From VAXT01 sp963850415 (lineage in GTDB: Bacteria > Actinomycetota > Thermoleophilia > Gaiellales > Gaiellaceae), in the NCBI GenBank assembly GCA_963850415.1, contig CAWKLE010000003.1:186001-250000 (forward strand): 64,000 nucleotides of DNA. The letters run 5' to 3'. The notes beneath the pieces were generated by a model. The model was not told the origin of the DNA, ran no database searches, and saw only the letters and a list, made by a program, of their open reading frames with translations. Below are positions 16,367-23,877 of the stretch, in pieces (the first letter of the stretch is position 1; each line of letters starts with the position of its first letter). Position numbers and translations under genes: made by a program.

Positions 16367-17134
16367 ATGCGCGTCGACCGTGGGGAAGTGCAGATCGAGG
16401 AGCTGGCGGAAGGGCCGCGGCCGTTCAGGGCGCTCTACGAACACTGGGAGCGGCACCAGTGGTCGCCCTTCGCGATCGACTTCTCCACCGATGCCGCCAG
16501 TTTCGCGGCCCTTGACGAGCCGACGCGCGACGGCCTCGTCATGGTCTTCGCGCACCGATTCCACGCCGAGTTCAACGTCGCCGCCCTGCTCGCGCCCTTC
16601 CTGCTCGCCGCTCCCGACTACGACGTGCGGCTCCTGCTCGCGACGCAGGTCGCCGATGAGCACCGCCACATCGAGTCGGTCCTGCGCGTGTACTCGGACG
16701 TCTTCGCGGTCGAGGGCGGGATCGCGGCGGTCAAGGCGGTCGCTGATGCGCAGCTCGATCCCGTCGCGGCTGCGCTCTATGCGGCGCTCGACGGCATCAT
16801 TGGCGCGCTCGAGGCGAGCCGTGACGAGGACAGCTTCCTGAGGGCAGTGGTCGCCTACCACTTGATTGCCGAAGGGTCGATCGGGCGTGCGAACCAGAAC
16901 TTCGCCGCGGCGCAGTTCGATCGGGTCGCACATCCGCTCACAACTCTGCTCACACTCGACGCCCATCGGACGTACTCCCGACCTGGTTGCCAGCGCGTCA
17001 AGATCGCACTCCCCGGATTTGGGTTGAACAAACGCATTGAGCCGCGCTCATGCTTCTCTGCCCGGCCCGGAATTCGGGCGCTCGACAGGCTTCAACGCTC
17101 GCGCTCACATTGCTCACATTTGCAGGACTTTTAA
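16367..17134 (+). pseudogene. Ferritin-like R2/R2lox-type oxidase, C-terminally truncated before attR
   Basis: Residues ~1-190 match the di-metal R2 fold: WSPFAIDF, the Glu in HRFHAEFNVA, ExxH in ADEHRHIESV, and Glu in YHLIAEGSIGR. The final ExxH helix is missing. After about 16940 the frame continues into unrelated DNA and the tRNA-Lys repeat, stopping at 17134. Only five of the six expected metal ligands remain, so the product is probably inactive. The start at 16367 is the first ATG next to conserved sequence. Whether truncation came with island formation is inference. Confidence 0.68.
17014..17104 (+). repeat. Right-end element copy A, beside attR
   Basis: About 90 bases beginning CGGATTTGGGTTGAACAAACG and ending near CTTCAACGCTCGC. 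It aligns without large gaps to 50891-50979 (roughly 70 percent identity by eye). Both copies translate to a GxNKRIxPRS-like string in one frame. It lies just inside attR of the tRNA-Lys island. Confidence 0.65.
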
Positions 17135-17170
17135 TCCCAAGGTCACAGGTTCGATCCCTGTCCGGCCCAT
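17125..17170 (+). repeat. attR: second copy of the 46-bp tRNA-Lys repeat
   Basis: Identical to 7207-7252 over all 46 bases, preceded by TTTGCA instead of the tRNA 5' half. It marks the right boundary of the island. Confidence 0.9.
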
Positions 17171-17301
17171 CAACCCTGAGTCGCTCAGCGGGGGGCGCAT
17201 GGTTGACGCGTCAGGCTTGTCGACGGCCGCGTGGATTCGGATGATGTCCAGAGGGATCAACCCAAGCGGCTCGAAACACTCCGTGCGCCCGGTTCGTTTC
17301 G

Positions 17302-17324
17302 GGTCATTTCGGAACACTCGCTCA
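17302..17324 (+). repeat. Array repeat copy 1
   Basis: GGTCATTTCGGAACACTCG followed by CTCA. The most divergent full-length member of a ~25-nt repeat whose best copies contain GACATTCCCGCACGCTGG. It lies between attR and the DUF1579-like gene. Confidence 0.6.
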
Positions 17325-17398
17325 CGCTCCCGCTGTCGAACCTGAAGCGGTCACCCAACCCCCCGCGCGAAGTTACGGCGATGCAGGCACGATCGAGC

Positions 17399-17836
17399 TC
17401 ACGGCACCCTCTGATAGTTGAGAGCAAGATCGTCCTCCCAGGTACTCCCGTCCTGCAGTAGCTGACCTCGGCCCGTGATCGTGTTGCCGTCATCGCTGAA
17501 CGTGCCCGTGAAGCGCTGCGAGAAGTCCGGCGCAGGCGCGTCACGCCAGTGCCGCCACTCGGCTTGATTGAGGCTGGCGGCGTACACCCTGTACACGCCG
17601 CGCTGGTCGAAGTAATGCATGGACAGCTGCCCGTCGGTGACACCGATGATCGTGATCGCGTCCGGGATCTCGGGGTGGTCGTAGTGCGAGCGCCAGATCA
17701 CGAATCGCTGGCCATCGAGCCACTCGAAAGTGCCCGTTCCACGGATAGCCTCGCCCGGGAGCATCGGGTGGGCTCCCTCGGTCTCCCACCTACCGATGAA
17801 GCGGTGCCATCCCTGGAGCCCTGATTCCTCGCTCAC
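17399..17836 (-). CDS. Small beta-rich protein, DUF1579/lipocalin-like (array unit 1)
   Basis: 145 aa rich in beta-strand patterns: GWHRFIGRWETEGAHPM, GTFEWLDGQRFVIWRSHYDHPE, GQLSMHYFDQRGVYRVY, FSQRFTGTFSDDGNTITGR. This resembles DUF1579-like or FABP/lipocalin-like small-ligand barrels; the assignment is tentative. GTG start at 17836. It is read opposite to the direction of the repeats that flank it. Single genes of this kind are typical of mobile gene cassettes. Confidence 0.72.
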   Translation of the reverse strand: MSEESGLQGWHRFIGRWETEGAHPMLPGEAIRGTGTFEWLDGQRFVIWRSHYDHPEIPDAITIIGVTDGQLSMHYFDQRGVYRVYAASLNQAEWRHWRDAPAPDFSQRFTGTFSDDGNTITGRGQLLQDGSTWEDDLALNYQRVP

Positions 17837-17859
17837 GGGCGTTGGTCGTACCCGTCGGG

Positions 17860-17882
17860 GGTCATTCCCGAACACTGGCCCA
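17860..17882 (+). repeat. Array repeat copy 2
   Basis: GGTCATTCCCGAACACTGGC followed by CCA, in the same orientation as the other copies. It sits between two divergently transcribed genes. Confidence 0.7.
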
Positions 17883-17907
17883 ACCCACGATCTGCGACCC
17901 TGACTGC

Positions 17908-18738
17908 GTGGGTGACCGAGGCCGTAGCCGGCTGACAACAACGAGCGCGACGCCATTTCCTGACCTGAACGAACTCCTCACCGACTTCGTTGGCCGCGTC
18001 CAGTCGATCTTGGACGCGAACCTGGTCGGGGTCTATCTCGTCGGCTCGTTCGCGCTCGGCGGTGGCGACGTTGCGAGCGACTGCGACTTCCTCGTCGTCA
18101 CGACTGGTCGTGTCGGCGACGAACACGAGCATGCGCTTCGCCAGCTGCACGAGGAGATTCCGGCCTGGCCGGGCTACTGGGCGTACAACCTCGAAGGCTC
18201 CTACGCGCCGACGGCCGATCTTCAGACGCTGGCAGCGCTCGGGCGACCATGGCTGTACGTCAACCGCGGCGCACGCGAAATGGGCTGGTCAGCGCACTGC
18301 AACACCGAGGATGTCCGCTGGGTGCTTCGCGAACGGCCGGTGGTTCTCAACGGAGCCGATCCCCACGAGTTCGCCTGCGAAGTCCCGACCACCGCCCTGC
18401 AGCGGAAGATGCAGCCTCAGATCGAGAGCTTCCTCGAGGATCTCCTTACCTGGACAACACTTGAGATCTCTTGGGCACAGCGCTACGCGGTCGAAGCCAG
18501 TAGCCGCATGCTCTACACCCTTGAACGCGGAGAGGTGATCTCAAAGCAAGACGCGCTGGACTGGGCGACATCGACGATGCCCGGCGAATGGCGTGACCTG
18601 ATCGACCAGGTTCGACAGGACCGGTTCGTTCGGTGGAACGATCCTCCGCGCCCGGGATCGGTAGAGCGAACGCTGGCGTTCATCGAGTACGTGCAGGACC
18701 GCGCCCGCACGGGCGACGCTCACCGCTCCCTCAGGTGA
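17908..18738 (+). CDS. Aminoglycoside adenylyltransferase-like nucleotidyltransferase (DUF4111 type; array unit 2)
   Basis: 276 aa. The nucleotidyltransferase signature GSFALGGGDVASDCDFLVV (Gly-Ser and Asp-x-Asp metal site) is near aa 45-62. A DUF4111-like C-terminal helical half follows (SWAQRYAVEASSRMLYTLERG). It resembles AadA-type enzymes that adenylylate aminoglycosides, but the substrate is not proven. The GTG at 17908 is preferred over one at 17842. The TGA stop at 18736-18738 lies inside repeat copy 3, so the gene and the repeat are physically joined. Confidence 0.82.
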   Translation: MGDRGRSRLTTTSATPFPDLNELLTDFVGRVQSILDANLVGVYLVGSFALGGGDVASDCDFLVVTTGRVGDEHEHALRQLHEEIPAWPGYWAYNLEGSYAPTADLQTLAALGRPWLYVNRGAREMGWSAHCNTEDVRWVLRERPVVLNGADPHEFACEVPTTALQRKMQPQIESFLEDLLTWTTLEISWAQRYAVEASSRMLYTLERGEVISKQDALDWATSTMPGEWRDLIDQVRQDRFVRWNDPPRPGSVERTLAFIEYVQDRARTGDAHRSLR

Positions 18739-18758
18739 CATTCCCGCACGCTGGCCCA
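18735..18758 (+). repeat. Array repeat copy 3
   Basis: GTGACATTCCCGCACGCTGG followed by CCCA, identical to copy 4. Flanks CTCAGG and CCTGAG form an inverted repeat around it. It supplies the stop codon of the nucleotidyltransferase gene. Confidence 0.85.
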
Positions 18759-18767
18759 GCCCTGAGT

Positions 18768-19469
18768 TCATTCGCTCGCGGCATCTGCGAGCGCCGAGGG
18801 CGTCTGGCAACCGACGATTGCCGGGGCCTCGTGTACCAGCTCGTCGTTCGTCAGGGCCTCCACCATGAACAGGGCGAAGTCCACGCGACGGGTGAGGTTG
18901 CTCTTGAGGATTGGGTCGCCGACATGCCGGCTCCACACAGGCAAGCCCTGACTCTCCCCCTCCTCGAGATCGCTGCCGCGCACGACGGTCCACCGGGTGT
19001 CGCTGGCGAACACCCGTCGGCACGCCTCCACTTGGTCGTCCAGGTCGGCGAAGCGAGCGAGACGCGCGAGCGGGCCACCGACCTTCACCAACGCTTTGAT
19101 CTTCCACGAGTACACGTCCTGGCCGTCGCGGGTGATGTGCCACCCGCACGAGAACACGAGGCGCGCGCCCCGAGGCGCGTGGTCGAGCACCGCCTGGGCC
19201 GTTCCAGTCGAGTAACCGTGGACGCCTCGCGGCACCAGCACGACGAGCACCCCGTCGCACCCTGAGACCGCCTTCTTGATCACTTCGGCGTCGTTCGTCG
19301 CTCCCGGAACGACGGTGATGCGCCCCTTGAACACGTCGAGCTTCCCCACGCTTTGCTCCCGGCACACGCCCACCACCTCGTAGCCCCGATCCAGCGCGTG
19401 TTGCACCATGTATTGCCCGAGCTTCCCAGAGGCCCCGACGATGCAGACCCTCCTCGTTCGCTCGCTCAT
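18768..19469 (-). CDS. NmrA-like NAD(P)-binding protein (array unit 3)
   Basis: 233-aa atypical/extended SDR. The nucleotide-binding motif VGASGKLGQYMVQHAL is near aa 11-26. A conserved acidic GCDGVLVVLVPRG and a substrate-domain stretch TRWTVVRGSDLEEGESQGLPVW follow. No Tyr-x-x-x-Lys catalytic pair is evident, as in NmrA/NAD(P)H-binding reductase-like sensors. It is antisense to the repeat orientation, and both neighbours are separated from it by repeats, so it is its own transcription unit. Confidence 0.83.
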   Translation of the reverse strand: MSERTRRVCIVGASGKLGQYMVQHALDRGYEVVGVCREQSVGKLDVFKGRITVVPGATNDAEVIKKAVSGCDGVLVVLVPRGVHGYSTGTAQAVLDHAPRGARLVFSCGWHITRDGQDVYSWKIKALVKVGGPLARLARFADLDDQVEACRRVFASDTRWTVVRGSDLEEGESQGLPVWSRHVGDPILKSNLTRRVDFALFMVEALTNDELVHEAPAIVGCQTPSALADAASE

Positions 19470-19510
19470 ACGTACAGGCTAGGTGCTCATCGCCGCCGCT
19501 ACACCTTCGA

Positions 19511-19534
19511 GTGACATTCCCGCACGCTGGCCCA
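19511..19534 (+). repeat. Array repeat copy 4
   Basis: GTGACATTCCCGCACGCTGG followed by CCCA, identical over 24 bases to copy 3. It lies between the NmrA-like and hydrolase genes. Confidence 0.85.
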
Positions 19535-19592
19535 CGCCAGTCGTGAGGCGGGGAAGCAGCCTCCTCACCTAGCGTGGCGTGCGTAAAGAGCG

Positions 19593-20498
19593 TCAGACCG
19601 GCTGGACGAGCCAACCGAATCGTTCCGTGACGACGTCGGGAGCGGAGAAGTGGCCGCCCTGCTCATCGATGACGACCTCGGCATTGGGCACGTTATGAGC
19701 GAGCCACTCGCCATGCTGGTGCGGCACGAGCACGTCCGTCAGGCCGTAATCGATGCGGGTCGGGACGCGGATCTCTGCCACGTCGAAGCCCCAAGGTTGG
19801 ATCAGACAGAGGGCGTCGTCGACATAGCCCCAGACGCCCTGACGGAACGCCTCGTTGAGCATGCGTCGAACCATCTCCTGCCGCTCGGGATTCGCCATTA
19901 CGGCACGGTCGGCCTCAGAGAACTCCACCTCGCCCGCCTTGGAAGGATCGTCGGCTAGCCGTTTGAGCCACGCAGTCGTCATCCGCTCGAGCTCTCGGGC
20001 GAGGACGTCTTCGCCTTCCAGTGCCCAGCGGATCTCCTCGATGTTCACCGCGTCCATGCCCGCGAACCAGTCGAAGCCAGGCATGTCGAAGGGCGCGACC
20101 CCCACTACACAGGCGGCTCTCGTCACCCGCTCGGGCAGACCTGCGGCAACAGCGAGGCTGTGCGGGCCGCCCCAGGAGCCGCCGGTTACACCGAATCGCT
20201 CAATACCCAAGCTGTCTGCGATCGCAGCAACGTCAGCGACGCAGTCCACCACACGCCGGCCGCGAAAGCGATCGGAGCCGCCGTAGCCGGGCCGGTCATA
20301 CGTGATCACGCGCGCTCCGGTATCCGCATACACGCTCGCGTCGCCTTGCCCGGCAAAGCGCGAGCCCGGCGTGCCATGGAGCAAGAAGACAGGGAACGCA
20401 TCCAGGTCGCCGCATTCCGCGATCGCCAGCGTCCGCCCATCAGCGGCCGCCACCGTCTGCGCTTCAGACGCCCCAGCCATCACGGCATCATCCTGCAA
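19593..20498 (-). CDS. Alpha/beta hydrolase (array unit 4)
   Basis: 301-aa alpha/beta-hydrolase-fold enzyme. The oxyanion-hole region LLHGTPGSRFAG is near aa 40, YDRPGYGGSDR precedes the nucleophile elbow TGGSWGGPH (Ser near aa 107), an acid lies in YGLTDVLVPH, and the catalytic His is in EQGGHFSAPD. The substrate is unknown; proline iminopeptidase-like and haloperoxidase-like enzymes share this layout. It stands alone between repeat copies 4 and 5. Confidence 0.88.
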   Translation of the reverse strand: MQDDAVMAGASEAQTVAAADGRTLAIAECGDLDAFPVFLLHGTPGSRFAGQGDASVYADTGARVITYDRPGYGGSDRFRGRRVVDCVADVAAIADSLGIERFGVTGGSWGGPHSLAVAAGLPERVTRAACVVGVAPFDMPGFDWFAGMDAVNIEEIRWALEGEDVLARELERMTTAWLKRLADDPSKAGEVEFSEADRAVMANPERQEMVRRMLNEAFRQGVWGYVDDALCLIQPWGFDVAEIRVPTRIDYGLTDVLVPHQHGEWLAHNVPNAEVVIDEQGGHFSAPDVVTERFGWLVQPV

Positions 20499-20529
20499 CC
20501 TTCTTCACGGTGGCAAGCTCGTACCTCAG

Positions 20530-20553
20530 GCGACATTTACGAACGCTCGCCCA
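20530..20553 (+). repeat. Array repeat copy 5
   Basis: GCGACATTTACGAACGCTCG followed by CCCA, preceded by CTCAG as in copies 3 and 7. It lies between the hydrolase and methyltransferase genes. Confidence 0.7.
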
Positions 20554-20605
20554 GGCGACGGCGAGCTATCTGGCGGAGTGGAGCGCCGTCGATTCGTGGG
20601 CAGGG

Positions 20606-21364
20606 CTATGCGACACCTCGTGCTGCCCAGGCGTGCGCTGTCAGCAGGAATGGTGCGGTAGGTAGCTTCGCGCGACAGCGGTCCCGCAGCTGGGCTCGTA
20701 GTGCAGGGTCGAGTCCGGCGACATAGCTTCCGGCAGGTCCGACGCCGTGCGTGAGCGGCTCCCACCATTCCTCGAAGCTCGAGTGCTCAACGCGGATCGA
20801 GTGAGTCGCCTCCTCGACCTCCTCCAGTCCGGCAGCGTCGAACAACTCCGCAAGATGGCCTTCGCGAACGCCTGCAAGGTGGGACTCGTCAACGATGTCC
20901 GGGTCGAGCTCGCGCGCTGCATCCCAGAGCATGCTGACCGGGCCGCGGCCGCCGGCGTAGTCCCAGACCGACGCCGCCACGACACCGCGCTTCCGGGTCA
21001 CACGCACCATCTCCGCCACTCCCGCCGTGGGGTCCTCCATGAGAAGGATCACCAGTTGCGCCAAGGTCGCATCGAACTCCGCGTCCTGGAACGGCAACTG
21101 CTCAGCGGTTGCACGCCGCACGTCGACACCAGGATGACGCTCCTCCACCGCGGCGACGAAAGGCTCCGATGGATCGACGGCAGAAACCGCTGCCGCACCG
21201 AGTCGCTTGACCAACTCGGCTGTCAATGCGCCGGGGCCGCATCCGACGTCGAGCACTTGTTGACCCGCGGAGACCGTTGCGAGATCGGCCAGCTGGGGCG
21301 CAAGCAGTAGCGAATACCTGCCCATGTAGCGGTCGTACGCGCCGGGGTCCACGGTGAAGCTCAC
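20606..21364 (-). CDS. Class I SAM-dependent methyltransferase (array unit 5)
   Basis: 252-aa methyltransferase. The SAM-binding motif VLDVGCGPGALTAEL is near aa 38, followed by AVDPSEPFV, RATAEQLPFQDAEFDA and MVRVTRKRGVVAASVWD. The N-terminus MSFTVDPGAYDRYMGRYS is typical of a large family of unknown substrate range. The GTG at 21364 gives the usual length. Single-gene unit between repeats 5 and 6. Confidence 0.88.
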   Translation of the reverse strand: MSFTVDPGAYDRYMGRYSLLLAPQLADLATVSAGQQVLDVGCGPGALTAELVKRLGAAAVSAVDPSEPFVAAVEERHPGVDVRRATAEQLPFQDAEFDATLAQLVILLMEDPTAGVAEMVRVTRKRGVVAASVWDYAGGRGPVSMLWDAARELDPDIVDESHLAGVREGHLAELFDAAGLEEVEEATHSIRVEHSSFEEWWEPLTHGVGPAGSYVAGLDPALRAQLRDRCRAKLPTAPFLLTAHAWAARGVA

Positions 21365-21405
21365 CGGCGGGACGCTAACGCCTCTGATGCCTGATCCAAC
21401 GCCGA

Positions 21406-21422
21406 GGGACATTCCCGCACTC
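21406..21422 (+). repeat. Array repeat copy 6 (partial)
   Basis: GGGACATTCCCGCACTC; only the left two thirds of the repeat is recognisable. It separates the methyltransferase and VOC genes, which are divergent. Confidence 0.55.
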
Positions 21423-21470
21423 ACCATCCGAAGGCATCGACGCACCCAGAGATCGTCGGCGGCCTGCGGC

Positions 21471-21824
21471 ATGATGAAAAGCGTGGACACGCGTCTTGAC
21501 CACGTTCGCGCCAACGTGGCCGACCTTCGCCGAGCCGTGGAGTGGTACACAACAATGCTCGGTTTCGAGGTCGAGTCGTTTTGGCCGACCGACCGCCCGA
21601 ACTACGCGCACTTCAAATCGTCGGGCGGAGCAACCTTCGCCGTCATGGAAGCCGAGGGCCGAGGCGCGCGGTTCAACTTCACCGTCGACGACCCCGACGC
21701 ACTCTGGGTCGAGCTGAAGGACCGGGTCGAAGTGGTGGAGCCGCTCTTCGATACGCCCTATGGGACTCGCAAGTTCACGATTGCAGACCCGGACGGAAAC
21801 GAGCTCGGCTTCGTTCGAGCCTGA
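21471..21824 (+). CDS. VOC superfamily protein, glyoxalase/bleomycin-resistance fold (array unit 6)
   Basis: 117-aa vicinal-oxygen-chelate protein with the two beta-alpha-beta-beta-beta modules: RLDHVRANVADLRRAVEWYTTMLGF, then ARFNFTVDDPDALWVELKDRVEV and KFTIADPDGNELGFVRA. It may bind a metal and detoxify a small electrophile or sequester a drug; nothing is specific. Two adjacent ATG codons are possible starts and neither has a clear ribosome site. Genes of this family are frequent integron cassette cargo (known), which fits the array. Confidence 0.85.
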   Translation: MMKSVDTRLDHVRANVADLRRAVEWYTTMLGFEVESFWPTDRPNYAHFKSSGGATFAVMEAEGRGARFNFTVDDPDALWVELKDRVEVVEPLFDTPYGTRKFTIADPDGNELGFVRA

Positions 21825-21855
21825 GAAGACAGCCGCGCGGGTGCAGCTCGCTCAG

Positions 21856-21879
21856 GGTGCACTCGCGAACACTCGCGCA
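21856..21879 (+). repeat. Array repeat copy 7
   Basis: GGTGCACTCGCGAACACTCG followed by CGCA, preceded by CTCAG. It closes the array after the VOC gene. Confidence 0.6.
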
Positions 21880-21935
21880 GGCGATACACCCCACGACCGC
21901 CGCAACGATCTAGCGGGTGGAAGACTTAGGATGTT

Positions 21936-22223
21936 GTGACCGAGGCGGTGAGAGTGACGCTGGTTTTTGGGGGGGCGACGCGCCGCGCCGGTCGTGCGAT
22001 TGCGGTCGAGGTTGCCCGTGCGGGCTTTTACGTCTACGCGACCGGTCGCAGTAGTCGGACGACCGGGCCCTCTGAGATTGGCAGGCGCGAGACGATCGAG
22101 GAGACCGGGGACCTGATCGCGGCGGCGGGAGGTGCGGGGTCGGCGCTGGTGGTCGATTACGAGGACCCTGCCTCGGTTGGCGAGCTCGTGTCGGCGATCG
22201 AGGCCGACCATGGGCGGGACCAC
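21936..22223 (+). pseudogene. SDR oxidoreductase, N-terminal fragment
   Basis: The first ~95 residues of a DHRS1-like short-chain dehydrogenase: LVFGGATRRAGRAIAVEVARAGFYVYATGRS, EETGDLIAAAGGAGSALVVDYEDP and LVSAIEADHGR. The homology stops at about 22223, just before NAG and the Tyr-Lys site would come. The DNA then becomes a degenerate tRNA 3' end. The catalytic half is absent from the window. GTG start. Most simply it was cut by integration or deletion at the tRNA-like junction. Confidence 0.75.
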
Positions 22224-22229
22224 CTCCAT

Positions 22230-22270
22230 GGCAAAGAGGGGTCTCCGGTTCGAGTCCGTCAGAGGGCTTG
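22230..22270 (+). other. Degenerate tRNA 3'-half remnant (GGC anticodon-like)
   Basis: ATGGCAAAGAGGGGTCTCCG followed by GTTCGAGTCC and GTCAGAGGGC looks like anticodon loop, variable loop, T-arm and acceptor strand of a tRNA with GGC anticodon, but the T-stem has two mismatches. It is followed by TTGAAATACGTGCAAATCAG, similar to the bases right of attL. A probable old attachment site. Confidence 0.5.
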
Positions 22271-22271
22271 A

Positions 22272-22620
22272 AATACGTGCAAATCAGGATGATCCGTTGT
22301 CTCTTCAGGAACGTTTCCCAAAGCTGGTATGGAGGGGGTCACTGAGTGGGGATTTGCAGGGACTTCCTGCCGCAGAAGGCCGAATGGGCCGGGACAAGGG
22401 AACTCTGAGGGATCAGCGCGAGCGTGGACGCCTCTGGGCTGAGGCTGAAGGCCCGAGCATCGTCCCAAGCAGGCGTCCTCGAGGTCACGTGCGGGGCGGC
22501 CGAGTACAAGCTGAACACGTACAGCGCGCAGGGTTTCCCGAAGCTGCCGGACGTGGGTGGCGCGCAGACCTCAAAGCCTTGGAAGGGATCGGTCTCTGCA
22601 CGATGAGCACTCCCCTCGAT
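22272..22620. other. Gap without a supportable gene
   Basis: About 350 bases between the tRNA-like remnant and the end of the hydrolase gene. A short plus-strand frame contains AEYKLNTYSAQGFPKLPD, but nothing recognisable. Probably decayed DNA. Confidence 0.45.
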
Positions 22621-22623
22621 TGC

Positions 22624-23877
22624 CTATTGGCCCAGGAGAGCGTGGTCGAAAAAAGCGATTACCCGGCGCTCGTACTCGGCGGGCCGCGTCGTGATCCCGG
22701 CGACATGTTGGCCGTTCGGGACTTCCCAGATTTGCTTCGGCTGTCGGGCCGCGGCGTAGAAGGCCTTGTTCGGCCGAGTTTCAGTGCCGCCTTGGCCACG
22801 CTCGCCGTAGACGAAGAACACGTGCGTCGGCGCGATCCTCGCGGCCTCGCTCTTCAGGCTCGGGGGCGGAAGCCCGTTCGTGAAGACGGCGAGCGCGGCG
22901 GTGAGTGTGAGCTGCGTCGGCAGATCCAGGAGCCGGCCCGACAATCCCGGGTTCGCGAGCTCATCCCGAACGGACTGTCCGCTCGCTCCCTCGGTCACGA
23001 TCGCCTTGAACGCATCTGAGTGAGCGGCAGCATGAATCAGCATCTCTCCGCCGACGGAGAGGCCGATGGCCCCGATGCGCGAAGGATCGACATCCGGGCG
23101 TGAGCGAAGGAAGGCCGCGGCGGCATGCAGGTCGCGCTCGCCCCGCCAGCCGAAGATGTTCGGTTCGCCTTCGCTCGCGCCCTCGCCGCGGCGGTCGAAG
23201 AGCAGGACGCCGTAACCGTGGTGGGCCAGCATCCGCGCGTGCTTCTGCGGCCCGGAGCGCCCGGGGAAGCTGATCACCGCAGCGCCGTTTTTCGAGGGGA
23301 TGTACCAGCCTCGCAGCACCAGGCCATCGCTCGTCTCGAACGCGACCTGCTCGTAGGCGGTTCCGAGGTTCGCCGCCGGCACCTGCGCCCTCGCTACATG
23401 CGTGACGACGTAGGCGAGCGCGATCGGGAATAGGACGAACATCGCGACCAGGGCGGCCGCGGCGGTGAGCAGGAGCCTCCGCCCGTATCGCCACGCCCGC
23501 CGGCCGCTGACTTTCCGAGAGGTCCAGAGCGTCGCCGAGCCGATGGCGAGCAGGACCAGCCCGGCCGCCAGCGAGAGGAATCCCGTGTAGTCATCGCCCG
23601 AAGGGCCGCCGTGCGCCGCGTAGTAGGCGGCCTCGGAGGCCGCAACGACACCGAGGAAACCCGCGATCAGCGCCAACGCGGCGCGGAAGCCGGGGCGCAG
23701 GCGTGGATACCAGACGGCAGCACCGACGACGAGCGCGAGTGCTACGAGCCCGCTGGCCAGATGTCTGCTCGCCGAGACGCCCGGTTCTGGCTGGAGGAAG
23801 TTGTCGTCCACGATGTGCAGGCCGATAACGGCGATCGCGACCCGGAAGAGCGCGGATTCGTGGCGGAACGAGCTCAT
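22624..23877 (-). CDS. Membrane-anchored alpha/beta hydrolase
   Basis: 417 aa. The first ~185 residues hold five or six hydrophobic helices. The rest is an alpha/beta-hydrolase domain with LVLRGWYIPSKNGAAVISFPG, LLFDRRGEGASEGE, the nucleophile elbow IGLSVGGEM and a C-terminal His in NGQHVAGI. The catalytic domain is predicted to follow the membrane helices, with its side of the membrane uncertain. The ATG overlaps the stop of the serine hydrolase gene (ATGA). It is the last gene of the five-gene operon facing the LuxR regulator. Confidence 0.85.
   Translation of the reverse strand: MSSFRHESALFRVAIAVIGLHIVDDNFLQPEPGVSASRHLASGLVALALVVGAAVWYPRLRPGFRAALALIAGFLGVVAASEAAYYAAHGGPSGDDYTGFLSLAAGLVLLAIGSATLWTSRKVSGRRAWRYGRRLLLTAAAALVAMFVLFPIALAYVVTHVARAQVPAANLGTAYEQVAFETSDGLVLRGWYIPSKNGAAVISFPGRSGPQKHARMLAHHGYGVLLFDRRGEGASEGEPNIFGWRGERDLHAAAAFLRSRPDVDPSRIGAIGLSVGGEMLIHAAAHSDAFKAIVTEGASGQSVRDELANPGLSGRLLDLPTQLTLTAALAVFTNGLPPPSLKSEAARIAPTHVFFVYGERGQGGTETRPNKAFYAAARQPKQIWEVPNGQHVAGITTRPAEYERRVIAFFDHALLGQ

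Larger units (their letters stand above)
7207..17170. mobile_element. Integrative genomic island in tRNA-Lys
   Basis: A 10-kb segment bounded by 46-bp direct repeats of the tRNA-Lys 3' end, with a tyrosine integrase reading toward attL. No conjugation, replication or phage structural genes are present, so it is a small integrative island rather than an ICE or complete prophage. Cargo is stress- and nutrient-related: deacylase, CBS proteins, alarmone synthetase remnant, phosphate uptake, ureohydrolase. The integrase is frameshifted, so the island may now be immobile. Confidence 0.85.

Noticed and set aside
17302..21879. Calling the array repeats integron attC sites
   Set aside because: Only copy 2 contains an RYYYAAC-like core (GCCCAAC) and none has a paired GTTRRRY; no integron integrase is in the window. 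Reported as cassette-like only.
18735..21879. Treating the minus-strand array genes as one operon
   Set aside because: Gaps of about 100-125 bases, each holding a repeat, separate them and two array genes are on the opposite strand; separate units are more likely.
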